From: an uncultured Verrucomicrobiota bacterium
Lineage (GTDB): Bacteria; Verrucomicrobiota; Verrucomicrobiia; Opitutales; Opitutaceae
Assembly: GCA_903898675.1 (NCBI GenBank)
Contig: CAIUGM010000008.1
Coordinates: forward strand, 62,001-126,000
Length of the DNA: 64,000 bases
Direction: 5' to 3'
A program made the translations under genes and the position numbers. Positions 25,411 to 34,323 of this stretch are shown here, one piece after another. The first letter of the stretch is position 1; each line of letters opens with the position of its first letter. The notes beneath the pieces were generated by a model. It worked only from the letters and a program-made list of their open reading frames with translations, was not told where the DNA came from and did no database searches.

Positions 25411-27033
25411 TCAGCCTGGGTTTTCCAGGTCCAGCTTGATTTGTGGCACCGACTGGTCCGGCTCCGGCTTGGCATCCGGCCGGCGGTCAGGGTTAACGGG
25501 ACGATTCTCCAGTTTCGCCCGGATTTGCTCGGCGCCCGATCTAACCCAGTCGCTGGGGCCGGACCGGTCGAGGGCATTGAGGATCTCGACCGCCCCGGCC
25601 TTGTCGTCGAGGCGCAGCCGAACGAGCGCGAGGGCCAGCAGGGTGCGGTCCTGCTGCTGTAGCCGCGGAAAGTTTGCCTGCACGAGGTTGATATTGGGGA
25701 TTTGCGGCGCATTGGCCGTGGCCTCCACCCAAGCCAGCAATTCGTACGCCGCGGCCAGTTGGGGCTCGGCCGCAATGGTTTTTTTCAACAGGCTGCGTAG
25801 CTCGGCGGCCGTGTCATCGGGCAGCCGGTAGTAGAGATCAAACTGGCGGAACCGCTGCTGGCTCTCCAGCAGGCAAAGCTCATGCAGCACCGCGGGGTTG
25901 GAGGAACCGGCCGCCACGGCCCGCTTCCACCGGTCGAGCGCGCCGTCCCAGTCGCCGTCCTTGATGGCATCGGCGCCGAGCACCTCGTTGATGCGCGCGG
26001 CATCATCCCGCGGTTGATCGAGGGCCTGCAACAGGATCAGTTTGCCCTGCGCCGACCGGTTGATCTCGAGCGCCACCTCGGCCAGGCGGAGGTTGATTTC
26101 GTCCAGCGGCACCTTGCGCATTTCGTAGCCCCTGGCCGGTTCCACCGCCGGCACGGACAGCTTTTGCCACCCGTAACGCCCGCCATGGAAATAATGGTCC
26201 AAATCCTCGTTCATGGTCTCATAGGAAAGCCCCAGCGAATCCTGGAATTTGCGGCGGACGGCCTCGGCATCAAAATTGCGGGTGTTTTTCAGGGCGAAGC
26301 CAACAAACTCCGACACGGCCTTCGGCGGCAGCTGGTTTTTCCCGAAATACAGGTAGTGGACCATCGCCCAACTCTCGTCGTGAAAGAGGTTGTTCGCCTG
26401 ATTGGCCCGGAACGCGGTGGATTTATCATCCAGGCCGAACATGACCTGGACCGGGATCAGGGTGGCGCGCTGCAACCGCTGCACCTGCGCCTCGTTGGCC
26501 TTGCCGAGTTCCAAACTGTCGGAGTTTACGACCAGATTGGCGAAGAGCTCGGACACCCCGTAAGTGTACCAGGCCGGACTCGGCGCATCGAGCAGGCGGA
26601 ACAGGTGAAAGGCATAGCTGCCAAACGCGAGCCGCTGGGCCGAGTCGTAGTCCGGGAGTGGCGCCACCGTCAGGACCCCCCGGTCCCACTCCGCGTCATA
26701 GAACGCGGCGAGATTGTCGACCTTCCGGTAGGCCTCCGGCTTGTAGGCGTCGAAATATTTCTCGCGCGAGAAAAAATAAACCGTGACGGGCACGGTGCGG
26801 ATGGGCGTAAAGCCAAACGTCTGGAAGAAAATCGCGTGCACGAGCTCCAGGTTGTGCAGGAGCAGGCGCGAATCGCTTTCGGAATTCCGGCTGTAGAGCT
26901 CGAAATGTTTCGAGTGGAAAACGCGCCACTTCTCGTCGGCGCCGGGCATCAGGGCCGAGGTACGCGGGAGAAACGCCAGCACTGCGCACAACATCAAGGT
27001 CCGGCCCGGCCACTTTCGGGTACTCACGGTCAA
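25411..27033 (-). CDS. Exported paralog of the adjacent metallopeptidase with the zinc site lost
   Basis: 540 residues with a signal peptide (about 1-27). It aligns with the 23665-25254 protein over the N-terminal domain (KWRVFHSKHFELYSRNSESD against KWHYYHSPHFEMYSESSDYE) and over the helical C-terminus (YELLAWVEATANAPQIPNIN). At the catalytic site HEYIH is replaced by GSYAF (138-142) and the distal Glu by Tyr158, so every metal ligand and the general base are gone. The frame is intact and codon use is normal, so it looks like a maintained non-catalytic partner rather than a pseudogene. Role unknown. Confidence 0.85.
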   Translation of the reverse strand: MTVSTRKWPGRTLMLCAVLAFLPRTSALMPGADEKWRVFHSKHFELYSRNSESDSRLLLHNLELVHAIFFQTFGFTPIRTVPVTVYFFSREKYFDAYKPEAYRKVDNLAAFYDAEWDRGVLTVAPLPDYDSAQRLAFGSYAFHLFRLLDAPSPAWYTYGVSELFANLVVNSDSLELGKANEAQVQRLQRATLIPVQVMFGLDDKSTAFRANQANNLFHDESWAMVHYLYFGKNQLPPKAVSEFVGFALKNTRNFDAEAVRRKFQDSLGLSYETMNEDLDHYFHGGRYGWQKLSVPAVEPARGYEMRKVPLDEINLRLAEVALEINRSAQGKLILLQALDQPRDDAARINEVLGADAIKDGDWDGALDRWKRAVAAGSSNPAVLHELCLLESQQRFRQFDLYYRLPDDTAAELRSLLKKTIAAEPQLAAAYELLAWVEATANAPQIPNINLVQANFPRLQQQDRTLLALALVRLRLDDKAGAVEILNALDRSGPSDWVRSGAEQIRAKLENRPVNPDRRPDAKPEPDQSVPQIKLDLENPG

Positions 27034-27160
27034 CTATGGTTTCGATTCCCGTTAGGTGGCACACTTGAACTTGGGCCGGAAGCCCGGTCTGTCGCAAATC
27101 CAAAAAATGCCCCCCACGCCCGGCTCGCGTCCGGGCGCATGGGTCGCCGGGTGGCCCGGC

Positions 27161-27192
27161 AAAAAGCCCGGCGGCCTTGCGGCGCACCGGGC
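27161..27192 (-). terminator. Intrinsic terminator after ald
   Basis: On the minus strand a GCCCGG...CCGGGC stem (27187-27192 with 27166-27171, with an inner GCC/GGC pair) is followed by CTTTTT-type sequence ending at 27161. It starts 19 bases after the ald stop. Confidence 0.8.
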
Positions 27193-27211
27193 AGGGAAAA
27201 CAGGCCGGGGC

Positions 27212-28303
27212 TCAGGAGTCGAAGCCGACCGCCTTCGCGACCGCGTCGTAGGTGATCCGGCCGTTGCGGGTGTTCACGCCGCGGGCCAGGCCCTTGTGCT
27301 CGCTCAGGGCGCGCTCGACGCCCTTCTGCACCATCATGGCGACAAACGGCTCGGTAGCCTGCGTCAGGCCCATGGTGGACGTCCGGCCGACGAGCGCCGG
27401 CATGTTGGGCACCGCGTAATGGATGACCCCGTGCTCCTTGTAGGTCGGCTTCTGGTGCGAGGTGGCGTGGACGGTCTCGATGCAGCCGCCCTGGTCGATC
27501 GCAATGTCGCAAATCACGCTGCCCGGGCGCATCTGGGCGACCATCTTGTCGGAGACCACGATGGGCGCCTTCGCGGCGGGAATCAGCACGGCGCCGATGA
27601 GCAGGTCGGCATCCGCGACCGCGTGCTCGATGTTGGCGGGGTTGGACATCAGGGTGACGATCCGGCCGCGGTACTCGGTGTCGAGCGCCTCAAGCTTGCG
27701 CGTGTCGAGGTCGAGCACGGTGACACGGGCGCCCATGCCGGCGGCCATCTGCACGGCGTGCGCGCCGGAATTGCCGGCCCCGACCACGACCACATGACCG
27801 GGCATCGTGCCGGGAATGCCGCCGAGCAGCACGCCGGAACCGCCGAGCTGCGACTGGAGAAAGTAAGCCCCGATCTGGATCGAGAGCCGGCCGGCGATCT
27901 GCGACATCGGTTTCAGCAGCGGGAATGCGCCATCCACGCCCTCGACCGTCTCGTAGGCGATGCCGAGGATGCTCTTCCGGCAAAGTTCCTTGGCGAGGGC
28001 CGGGCCGGCCGCGAGGTGCAGGTAGGTGAATAGTGTCTGGCCCTGCTGGAGGAGACCGTACTCGGCCTCGAGCGGCTCCTTCACCTTCAGGATCACGTCG
28101 GCTGTTTTCCAGACCTTGGCCGCCGAGGGCGCCAGACTGGCGCCGGCGGCCTTGTACTCCTCATCGGTAAAGCCGGCGCTGTTGCCGGCCGACTTTTCGA
28201 TGAGCACCTTGCCGCCCAGTGCCACGACGCGGCGGCACAGGCTGGGGGTCATTGAAACGCGGGTTTCACCGATCTTAATTTCCTTGGGGACTCCGATAAT
28301 CAT
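27212..28303 (-). CDS. ald: Alanine dehydrogenase
   Basis: 363 residues. The N-terminus MIIGVPKEIKIGETRVSMTP is characteristic. The catalytic region LKVKEPL and YLHLAA is present, and the NAD-binding Rossmann motif is VVVGAGNSGAHAVQMAAGMGA. It interconverts alanine and pyruvate plus ammonia with NAD. The ATG at 28303 is the family start; the upstream open frame is not coding. It is a single-gene unit with its own terminator, divergent from the GIDE-LemA gene. Confidence 0.96.
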   Translation of the reverse strand: MIIGVPKEIKIGETRVSMTPSLCRRVVALGGKVLIEKSAGNSAGFTDEEYKAAGASLAPSAAKVWKTADVILKVKEPLEAEYGLLQQGQTLFTYLHLAAGPALAKELCRKSILGIAYETVEGVDGAFPLLKPMSQIAGRLSIQIGAYFLQSQLGGSGVLLGGIPGTMPGHVVVVGAGNSGAHAVQMAAGMGARVTVLDLDTRKLEALDTEYRGRIVTLMSNPANIEHAVADADLLIGAVLIPAAKAPIVVSDKMVAQMRPGSVICDIAIDQGGCIETVHATSHQKPTYKEHGVIHYAVPNMPALVGRTSTMGLTQATEPFVAMMVQKGVERALSEHKGLARGVNTRNGRITYDAVAKAVGFDS

Positions 28304-28468
28304 ATGGCGGTATGACACGGCATTGCCGCCCGGCACGCAATGCCGGAAGCGCCTGCCACCTCCGGCGCAGGAGGTGAGCCATCCAAGTACTTGAGCGGCC
28401 GTCCTTACCATTTCATTCCGGCGGAACTGGGCTTGGCAAAATCCTCGGAGGGCACCAGAACGCCAGCC

Positions 28469-29782
28469 ATGAACCAATACCTGGGCCTGCTCGGCGGCAG
28501 TCTCCTCGCGGGCGCCCTTTGCCTGTGGGGCAACCTGCGGGAGCTTCGCCGCCGCCGCCTGTTGGACGACACCCCCACCTCGAAAGCGCTCGGGGTGTTC
28601 ATCGGCCTCGCGGAACTGAAGGGAACAGCGGAGGCCGCCCAGCCATTGACCAGTCCTCTGGCAGAGCGCACCTGTGTGCAGTACGCCGGGAGCGTGGAAG
28701 AGTCGTGGTCGAAGACGGTCACCGAGTCGTACACCGACGACCAGGGAAAATCCCAAACCCGCACCACCCGCGAGAGCGGCTGGACCACGGTGGCGGAGAG
28801 CGAGGCCAGTATCCCCTTCTACCTGAAGGACGACACCGGAATGATTTTAATCCGCCCGACCGGCGCGCAGCTCGATAACGATGTCTTTCTTTCGGAGATC
28901 GTCGATCGAGGCAGTCCGATCTATTATGCAAAAGGCCCGGCCGACAGCATCCCCAATTCCGACTACAAGCGGCGGTTCGTCGAACGCGGCCTGCCGCACC
29001 AGGCGACCCTGTTTGTGATCGGGCCGGCCCGGGAGCGCGCCGACGTCGTGGCCGCGGAAATCGCGGCCGACCCCGGCGCGCCGCTTTTCCTGATCTCTAC
29101 CCGCGGCGAGGATAAGGTTAAGTCGGCCATGGGCGGCTGGGCCTGGCTCTGGGGAATGCTGGGGTTGGGGGTGGCGAGCGCACCGTTGATTTTGACCGCC
29201 GCGGGAAACGGACCGAAAGTGCCCGATGGATTCCGCATCCTGGAGGTCATTCCGCCGGTGCTTTTCGCGGTGAGCTGGTGCCTCGGCTGGCTGTGGATGG
29301 TTTATAACAGCATCATCGGGCTGCGTCAGCGCGTGCTGCAGGGGTGGTCGCTGATCGATGTCCAGCTGAAGCGGCGGCATGACCTGATTCCGCGCATCGC
29401 CGCAAGCGTGTCCGCGCTGGGGACCCATGAACAGGAGGTTCAAACCGGACTGGCCGGCCTGCGGGCCCAACTCAGCGCCACCGCGCCGGGGCAGGCCGGA
29501 CCCGACTTTGCGGGTGTCGCCGTGACCGTCCGGGCGATCGTCGAGCGCTACCCCCAGCTCACGGCCCAAGGCGGTTTCAGCAGCCTGCAAAAGGAACTGG
29601 TCGAGACGGAACAGCGCGTCGCGCTGGCGCGTTCGTATTACAATGACATCGCCACGCAATTCGCCACGCGGCTGGAAGTGGTGCCCGACCGCTGGGTCGC
29701 CGCCATCCGGGGCCTGAAGGCGGAGCCGCTGCTGCAGGCCGCGGACTTTGAGCGGGCCGCGGTCAGGCTTGACCAGGCCTGA
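28469..29782 (+). CDS. GIDE-domain/LemA-like fusion membrane protein
   Basis: 437 residues. It begins with an N-terminal membrane helix (about 1-20, MNQYLGLLGGSLLAGALCLW). A GIDE-type domain (the bacterial relative of the MUL1/MAPL intermembrane domain) follows at about 25-210, with ALGVFIGLAELKGTAEAA and PLAERTCVQYAGSVEE. Two further hydrophobic segments lie at about 215-285. A LemA-like helical domain completes the protein (NSIIGLRQRVLQGWSLIDVQLKRRHDLIPRI). LemA and GIDE are usually separate neighbouring genes; here they are one chain. Neither domain has a settled function. The start ATG at 28469 has GGAGGG 16 bases upstream, rather far for a ribosome site. Confidence 0.85.
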   Translation: MNQYLGLLGGSLLAGALCLWGNLRELRRRRLLDDTPTSKALGVFIGLAELKGTAEAAQPLTSPLAERTCVQYAGSVEESWSKTVTESYTDDQGKSQTRTTRESGWTTVAESEASIPFYLKDDTGMILIRPTGAQLDNDVFLSEIVDRGSPIYYAKGPADSIPNSDYKRRFVERGLPHQATLFVIGPARERADVVAAEIAADPGAPLFLISTRGEDKVKSAMGGWAWLWGMLGLGVASAPLILTAAGNGPKVPDGFRILEVIPPVLFAVSWCLGWLWMVYNSIIGLRQRVLQGWSLIDVQLKRRHDLIPRIAASVSALGTHEQEVQTGLAGLRAQLSATAPGQAGPDFAGVAVTVRAIVERYPQLTAQGGFSSLQKELVETEQRVALARSYYNDIATQFATRLEVVPDRWVAAIRGLKAEPLLQAADFERAAVRLDQA

Positions 29783-29811
29783 AGCGGTTCACTGCATCGA
29801 CCCCTGCCGCC

Positions 29812-30297
29812 ATGCCCATCAGCCTCATCGTCGCCTGCGCCGAGAACCGAGTGATCGGTCGCAACCGCCAGTTGCCTTTCGACATCGCGGAGGACAAGGC
29901 GTGGTTCGACCAAAAGACCGCCGGCCACGTGGTGGTGCTGGGTCGCATCTGTTTCGAGACCTGGCCCAAGGCGGTCGCCGCCGGCCGGCACCCGATCGTC
30001 ATCACCCGCGACCGGACCCTGGCGTCGCCGCTGGTGCAGGTCGCCGCCAGCGTGCCCGAGGCCCTGGCGCTGGCGCGGACACTCCCCGGCGAAACCCTGG
30101 TGTGCGGCGGTCAGCGCATCTACGAGGAGACCCTGCCGCTCGCCGACCGGCTTTATGTCACACTCGTGCACGCCGAGGTGCCCGGGGACACCTATTTCCC
30201 CGAGTGGCGGAAGATGAACTGGCGCGAGACGGCGCGGCGCGAAAGTCACGACGCCAACTATCGGTACACCTTCCTCACCCTCGACCGTCAGGAGTGA
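29812..30297 (+). CDS. folA: Dihydrofolate reductase
   Basis: 161 residues, a standard single-domain DHFR: LIVACAENRVIGRNRQLPFDI, the active-site acidic residue in EDKAWF, VVVLGRICFETWP, and VCGGQRIYEETLP for the NADPH site. It reduces dihydrofolate to tetrahydrofolate. LPF replaces the more common LPW, a known natural variation. It lies 29 bases after the GIDE-LemA gene on the same strand. Its 3' end overlaps the small DUF2892 gene on the other strand by 10 bases. thyA is not in the window. Confidence 0.94.
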   Translation: MPISLIVACAENRVIGRNRQLPFDIAEDKAWFDQKTAGHVVVLGRICFETWPKAVAAGRHPIVITRDRTLASPLVQVAASVPEALALARTLPGETLVCGGQRIYEETLPLADRLYVTLVHAEVPGDTYFPEWRKMNWRETARRESHDANYRYTFLTLDRQE

Positions 30298-30485
30298 GTC
30301 CGGTCGGTGAACGTCGTGTCGACGTGCAGGACCGCATAGAGCGGGCAGAAACCGCCGATGGACGTGATCACGGGAATCAGGCCCAGCAGACCATACCAAC
30401 TGGAGTAATGTGCGCCGAGTCCGAGAATAAAGCAGCCCAGCACGAAGCGAACTGCGCCGTCATAGGAGCCAACATTTGTTTTCAT
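30288..30485 (-). CDS. DUF2892 small membrane protein
   Basis: 65 residues with two hydrophobic segments (AVRFVLGCFILGLGA and YGLLGLIPVITSIGGFCPLYAVL). The pattern NVGSYDGAVRF...GLLGLIP...GFCPLY is the DUF2892/YgaP C-terminal type, a small inner-membrane domain often next to rhodanese or sulfur genes. No rhodanese is present here. The start MKTNVGS at 30485 matches the family. The convergent overlap with folA is 10 bases. Confidence 0.88.
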   Translation of the reverse strand: MKTNVGSYDGAVRFVLGCFILGLGAHYSSWYGLLGLIPVITSIGGFCPLYAVLHVDTTFTDRTHS

Positions 30486-30564
30486 GGGAGTAACGGGGTT
30501 CGCCCCTAAGATACTCCCAACCGGGAATTGCACTGTGCAGTTCTTGGCTAATCCCGTGCACCGT

Positions 30565-31098
30565 TCACCCTGGGGGCCGGAGCGCCGCGTGGGCCCGCGC
30601 CACCTCGATGTATTTCTCCGCCCAGCCGCGGAGCCCGCGTTGCTCGGCTTCCGTCAACGGCCGGACAACCTTCGCCGGGGACCCGAGAATCATCGAGCCC
30701 GGCGGAGCCACAAAGCGCTGCGTGACCAGGGCGTTGGCGCCCACAATGCAGCGGTCGCCGATCTTGGCCCCGTCGAGGATGGTCGCGCCCATGCCGATCA
30801 GGCACTCGTCGCCGATCTCGCAGGCGTGGATGATCGCGCTGTGCCCGATCGTGGAATACTGCCCGACCTTCACCCCGTGATTGTCCGCCAGATGCACCAT
30901 GGTCAGGTCCTGGATGTTGGAGCCTTCCCCGATCTCAATGGTGTTGATGTCGCCGCGGAGCACGCAGCCATACCAGACGCTGCTCTGCGACCCGAGACTG
31001 ACGGCGCCAAGCACCGTGGCATTGGGGGCGACGAAGGCCGCCCGCGCCGTATCCGGCTTCCTGCCTAAAAAACGCGCTAGTCGCTCAAGGATTTCCAT
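30565..31098 (-). CDS. Gamma-carbonic anhydrase family hexapeptide-repeat protein
   Basis: 177 residues forming a left-handed beta-helix with repeated [LIV]-G-x-x hexads (VTLG-type turns throughout 25-140). The three metal-binding histidines expected of gamma-CA-like proteins are present in MVHLADNH and GHSAIIHACEIG. Members often lack the key glutamates and have unproven CO2 hydratase activity; this one is best called gamma-CA-like. ATG at 31098 (MEILERLARFLGR) was chosen because longer frames have no support. It may be cotranscribed with the 46-residue membrane protein 43 bases upstream. Confidence 0.92.
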   Translation of the reverse strand: MEILERLARFLGRKPDTARAAFVAPNATVLGAVSLGSQSSVWYGCVLRGDINTIEIGEGSNIQDLTMVHLADNHGVKVGQYSTIGHSAIIHACEIGDECLIGMGATILDGAKIGDRCIVGANALVTQRFVAPPGSMILGSPAKVVRPLTEAEQRGLRGWAEKYIEVARAHAALRPPG

Positions 31099-31141
31099 AC
31101 CCCATGCTACCGGAGACTCGGGGCAGGCCAAGCCTGCAGAC

Positions 31142-31282
31142 TCAGGCCGCCTTGCGGCGATTGTCCTGCGGCCGCCCGCCCGCCAGCCAGACCACGAGGC
31201 CAATCGCGCAGATTCCAGCCACGCAGACGGCGGCAATCAAGGCGCCCAAGGCAAGGAAGAGATCAAGGATTTCTCCGGTCAT
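31142..31282 (-). CDS. 46-residue single-pass membrane protein
   Basis: Reading frame MTGEILDLFLALGALIAAV... with one long hydrophobic helix (about residues 5-34) and a short basic tail (RPQDNRRKAA). It sits alone between the gamma-CA-like gene (43 bases downstream) and nupC, on the same strand as both. A charge distribution with a positive C-terminus suggests an outside-N, inside-C insertion. No family was recognised. Support is its frame, composition and operon-like placement. Confidence 0.5.
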   Translation of the reverse strand: MTGEILDLFLALGALIAAVCVAGICAIGLVVWLAGGRPQDNRRKAA

Positions 31283-31426
31283 CGGTGGAGACGTGGTGGT
31301 TCGTCACTGTTAGACGCCCACGGTTCACCAGGGTTTCGGCCTTTCGTATCATTCCCGCGAAAAAGATACGGAAATAGAGACAACCCCCCATGCGCCGGCA
31401 CTCCCGCGAGGTACCCGGCCGGAAAA

Positions 31427-32689
31427 TCAGACTACGATGCCGGCGATGGTCGCGGACAAATAGGACGCCAGCGTGCCACAGAAGAGCGCCTTGATCCCCA
31501 GCTTGGCCAGGTCCGCGCGACGTTCGGGCACCAGGGCGCCGATGCCGCCGATCTGCATGCCGACACTGCTGAAATTGGCGAAACCGCAGATGGCGATGCT
31601 GACGATCAGCAGGCCCTTGTCGGTGATGATCGGCACCGCCTTGTCGGTCAGGTTCTTGAACGCCACGAATTCGTTGATCGTCAATTTCTGCCCGAGCAAG
31701 GTGGCGACATTGTTGATGTCCGCGGCCGGGACACCCATGGCCCAGGCCATCGGATAGAACGCCTTTCCAAAGATCCAGTTGAGCGTCAGGTCGAAAGTGG
31801 GATCAAACACATGGCCGGCCGAGACCAGGAGCCAGTCGATGCACGCAATCACGGCGATGAAGCCAATGAGCATCGCGATCACATTCATGGCGATCTTGAA
31901 GCCGTCACCGGCGCCGTGCGAGATGGCATCGATCACATTGGTGTAGTCGCTCTTCACCTCGAGCTTCACGGCCCCCATGGTCTGGCTCTCCTCGGTTTCC
32001 GGATAAAGGATCTTGGCGATGACCAGGGCGCCCGGCGCGGCCATGAGGCTGGCGGTGATCAGCTTGGGCGCCAGATCCAGGCCGGCCTGCAGGCCCATGT
32101 TGACGTAGACCACCAGAATGCCGCCCGCGATGCAGGCCAGGCTGCCGCTCATGGAGGCCAGCAATTCGCTCTTGGTCATGCCGGCCAGGTAGGGCCGGAT
32201 CATCACCTGGGCCTCCACCTGCCCGACGAGGGCGCTGGCCACGTTGCTGAGCGCCTCGGCGCCACTGACGCGCATCACAAAATTCATCGCCTTGGCCACC
32301 ACCGCCACGACCCGCTGCATGATGCCGTAGTGATAGAGCACGGCCACGAGGGCGCAGACCAGAATGATCGTCGCCGTGACATTGAAGGCGAAGACGAATC
32401 CGCCCGCCATGTAGTTGCCGATCTTGCCCGGTCCCTGTTCCACCGCGATGCCGCCGTAGACGAACGCCGCACCCGCACGGGCAAACTCCTCCAGCTTGCC
32501 GATGCCCTGCCCCACGATCTGGAAGAACCGCGCGACCGGTCCCACGTGAAAGATCAGCATCGCGATCGCCACCTGCAGGCTGATGCCGGTGAGCACGAGC
32601 CGGAGATTGATGCGCCGCCGATTGTTGGAAAAGAGGACCGCGAGGCCGAGAATGAGAGCGACGCCAATCAAGCCGTGTAGACGATCCAT
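31427..32689 (-). CDS. Concentrative nucleoside transporter (CNT family)
   Basis: 420 residues, about ten hydrophobic segments. CNT signatures are VQVEAQVMIRPYL-like (GQVEAQVMIRPYLAGMTKSEL) in the middle and GFANFSSVGMQIGGIGALVP near the C-terminus. It imports nucleosides with Na+ or H+. The ATG at 32689 (MDRLHGLIGVALILG) is the family-like start; the 26 extra codons upstream are hydrophilic and unlikely. Downstream (31342-31374) there is an imperfect hairpin with arms TTTCGTATC/GATACGGAAA but no T-run. The exported NUP protein at 21894 may point to nucleoside salvage as a shared theme. Confidence 0.93.
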   Translation of the reverse strand: MDRLHGLIGVALILGLAVLFSNNRRRINLRLVLTGISLQVAIAMLIFHVGPVARFFQIVGQGIGKLEEFARAGAAFVYGGIAVEQGPGKIGNYMAGGFVFAFNVTATIILVCALVAVLYHYGIMQRVVAVVAKAMNFVMRVSGAEALSNVASALVGQVEAQVMIRPYLAGMTKSELLASMSGSLACIAGGILVVYVNMGLQAGLDLAPKLITASLMAAPGALVIAKILYPETEESQTMGAVKLEVKSDYTNVIDAISHGAGDGFKIAMNVIAMLIGFIAVIACIDWLLVSAGHVFDPTFDLTLNWIFGKAFYPMAWAMGVPAADINNVATLLGQKLTINEFVAFKNLTDKAVPIITDKGLLIVSIAICGFANFSSVGMQIGGIGALVPERRADLAKLGIKALFCGTLASYLSATIAGIVV

Positions 32690-32818
32690 GGGTGTGTTGC
32701 CGTTGAAGCTGGTTGCCGGGGCGAACCGTTGCGATGCGGCGAGAAGCTGGGGAACTAAAGCCCGCAATTCAATCCCAGACCGCGCCCGTCCCGCGCTTCG
32801 CCGGATTCGCCCCGGACT

Positions 32819-33649
32819 TCAGGGCCGGTAGACCCAGGCCAGGCCATGCGTCAGCGAAAGCGGCTTGACCGACGTGTGGTTCTCGCCGGGATAAAGCGTG
32901 AAATCCCAGGTGCCGGACCGAGGCGGGGATTTCTCGAGCAGGGCGGCGAAGCGCTGCACCGCGGCAATGGCCTCGGGGTCCTCCGCCGAGCCCATGCTCA
33001 AGTCGAGGCGCGAGGGAAATTCCTGCTGCGCCAGCCGGGCCGCCGCGAGCTTGGTCAGGCATTCGTCATCCCACCGCAGCGAGGGACTGGCCGCCACAAT
33101 GCGCTGGAACAGCGCCGGCCGCTCCAGCCAGGCGTAGACCCCGAACAACCCGCCGTAGGAATGCCCCAACAGGGCCCGATCCGCCGGGTTGGTCCGGAAA
33201 GTCCGGTCGATGTAGGGCACCAGTTCCTTTTCCAAAAACGCCAGAAACTCGGCCGCCCCGCCCGAGCCCGGATGCTTCGCCCAGTCCGTGGGCGTGAAAT
33301 CATGCTCCCGCCGCCGCATGATTCCGTCATAGGGCAGGCCGTAATCGACCGCCACGATGATGAGCGCCGGCAGCCGCTGCCCGTAATACAAGCCGTCCTC
33401 AATCCCCGCCAGCAGCGCAAAGTTCCAGACGCCATCCAGGACATAGAGCACCGGGTAGGTCTTGCCCGACGTGGCGTAATCCTCCGGCAGGTTGATCGAG
33501 AGCTGGTAGGTCCAACCCATCCGGGTCGAGACCAACTCCCGCCGCTGGGTGTGCGGCAGCTCGACCCTGGGCCCGTCGGCCTCGGACCGCGCCACGACTG
33601 CACCCAGACCAACCGCGAGGACAAGACCGAGCAAATGGAGCGATTTCAT
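32819..33649 (-). CDS. Exported alpha/beta-hydrolase, esterase-D/enterochelin-esterase-like
   Basis: 276 residues with a signal peptide (about 1-21). The nucleophile is the Ser of GHSYGG. The fold is typical of putative esterases: YPVLYVLDGVWNFALLAG, LIIVAVDYGLPYD and, near the end, a His in GENHTSVKPLSLTHGL. Family members include siderophore esterases, S-formylglutathione hydrolase and mycolyltransferase relatives. No siderophore genes are near, so the substrate is unknown. The longer upstream frame does not include a better start. Confidence 0.9.
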   Translation of the reverse strand: MKSLHLLGLVLAVGLGAVVARSEADGPRVELPHTQRRELVSTRMGWTYQLSINLPEDYATSGKTYPVLYVLDGVWNFALLAGIEDGLYYGQRLPALIIVAVDYGLPYDGIMRRREHDFTPTDWAKHPGSGGAAEFLAFLEKELVPYIDRTFRTNPADRALLGHSYGGLFGVYAWLERPALFQRIVAASPSLRWDDECLTKLAAARLAQQEFPSRLDLSMGSAEDPEAIAAVQRFAALLEKSPPRSGTWDFTLYPGENHTSVKPLSLTHGLAWVYRP

Positions 33650-33711
33650 CCCGGGAAAAAAGCAGCTTATGTGCCTGTTCCCCGCCTGCCCCGCGCAGTG
33701 CCCCGGAGAAA

Positions 33712-34170
33712 TCACCCGCCCAGTTGCCGCAGCGCCTCGTACGTCGCGATGCCGGCCGCGGTGGAAAGATTGAGCGAGCGGAGCTCCCCGTTGGCGTGCG
33801 GAATCTTGACCCGCTGCGGTTCGCCGAGCTCCGCGTGCAGCCAGTCGGGCGCCCCGGCCTCCTCGTTGCCAAACACGAGCCCGTCGCCGTCGGCGTAGCG
33901 CGCCGCCCAGAAAGATTGGGTGGCATGCGTCGTGAAAAGCCACAGCCGCTGCGGCGCCGCGGGGCTGGCCTTGAACGCCGCCCAGTCCGCGTGATGGTGC
34001 ACATCCAGGGAAAACCAGTAGTCCATGCCGGCGCGCTTGAGGTTCTTGTCCGTGATCTCAAACCCCAGCGGATGAACCAGGTGCAACCGCGAGCGCGTGA
34101 CGGCGCACATCCGGCCGATATTGCCCGTGTTTTGCGGGATTTGCGGTTGAAACAGCACGACGTGGACCAT
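33712..34170 (-). CDS. trmL: tRNA (cytidine/uridine-34 2'-O)-methyltransferase, SPOUT family
   Basis: 152 residues, the usual TrmL length. N-terminal VLFQPQIPQNTGNIGRMC, middle FGNEEAGAP and C-terminal IPHANGELRSLNLSTAAGI form the knotted SAM-binding site. It methylates the wobble ribose of tRNA-Leu species. Start ATG at 34170. It lies 62 bases upstream of the esterase gene on the same strand. Confidence 0.95.
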   Translation of the reverse strand: MVHVVLFQPQIPQNTGNIGRMCAVTRSRLHLVHPLGFEITDKNLKRAGMDYWFSLDVHHHADWAAFKASPAAPQRLWLFTTHATQSFWAARYADGDGLVFGNEEAGAPDWLHAELGEPQRVKIPHANGELRSLNLSTAAGIATYEALRQLGG

Positions 34171-34323
34171 GACGCCCGGAGCGTGCCGTCACCCGCGGCG
34201 CGGTGTCAATGCGCCGTGGTGTCCGGCGCAGCAACCCCGCCCCGGCGGCGGTCTTTATCCGCTTTACCGAGGCCTGATTTAGACTAGACGTATGCGCACT
34301 GCCTGGGTCGCAGGAATTTCCCG

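Noticed and set aside
25411-27033. Calling the zinc-site-lacking paralog a pseudogene
   Set aside because: The frame, signal peptide, helical C-terminus and codon use are all intact over 540 residues; only the catalytic residues are changed.
30881-32680. 599-residue open frame on the plus strand opposite the nucleoside transporter
   Set aside because: Composition (HHDD-rich, no structure) is that of an antisense shadow; the minus-strand CNT transporter is unambiguous.
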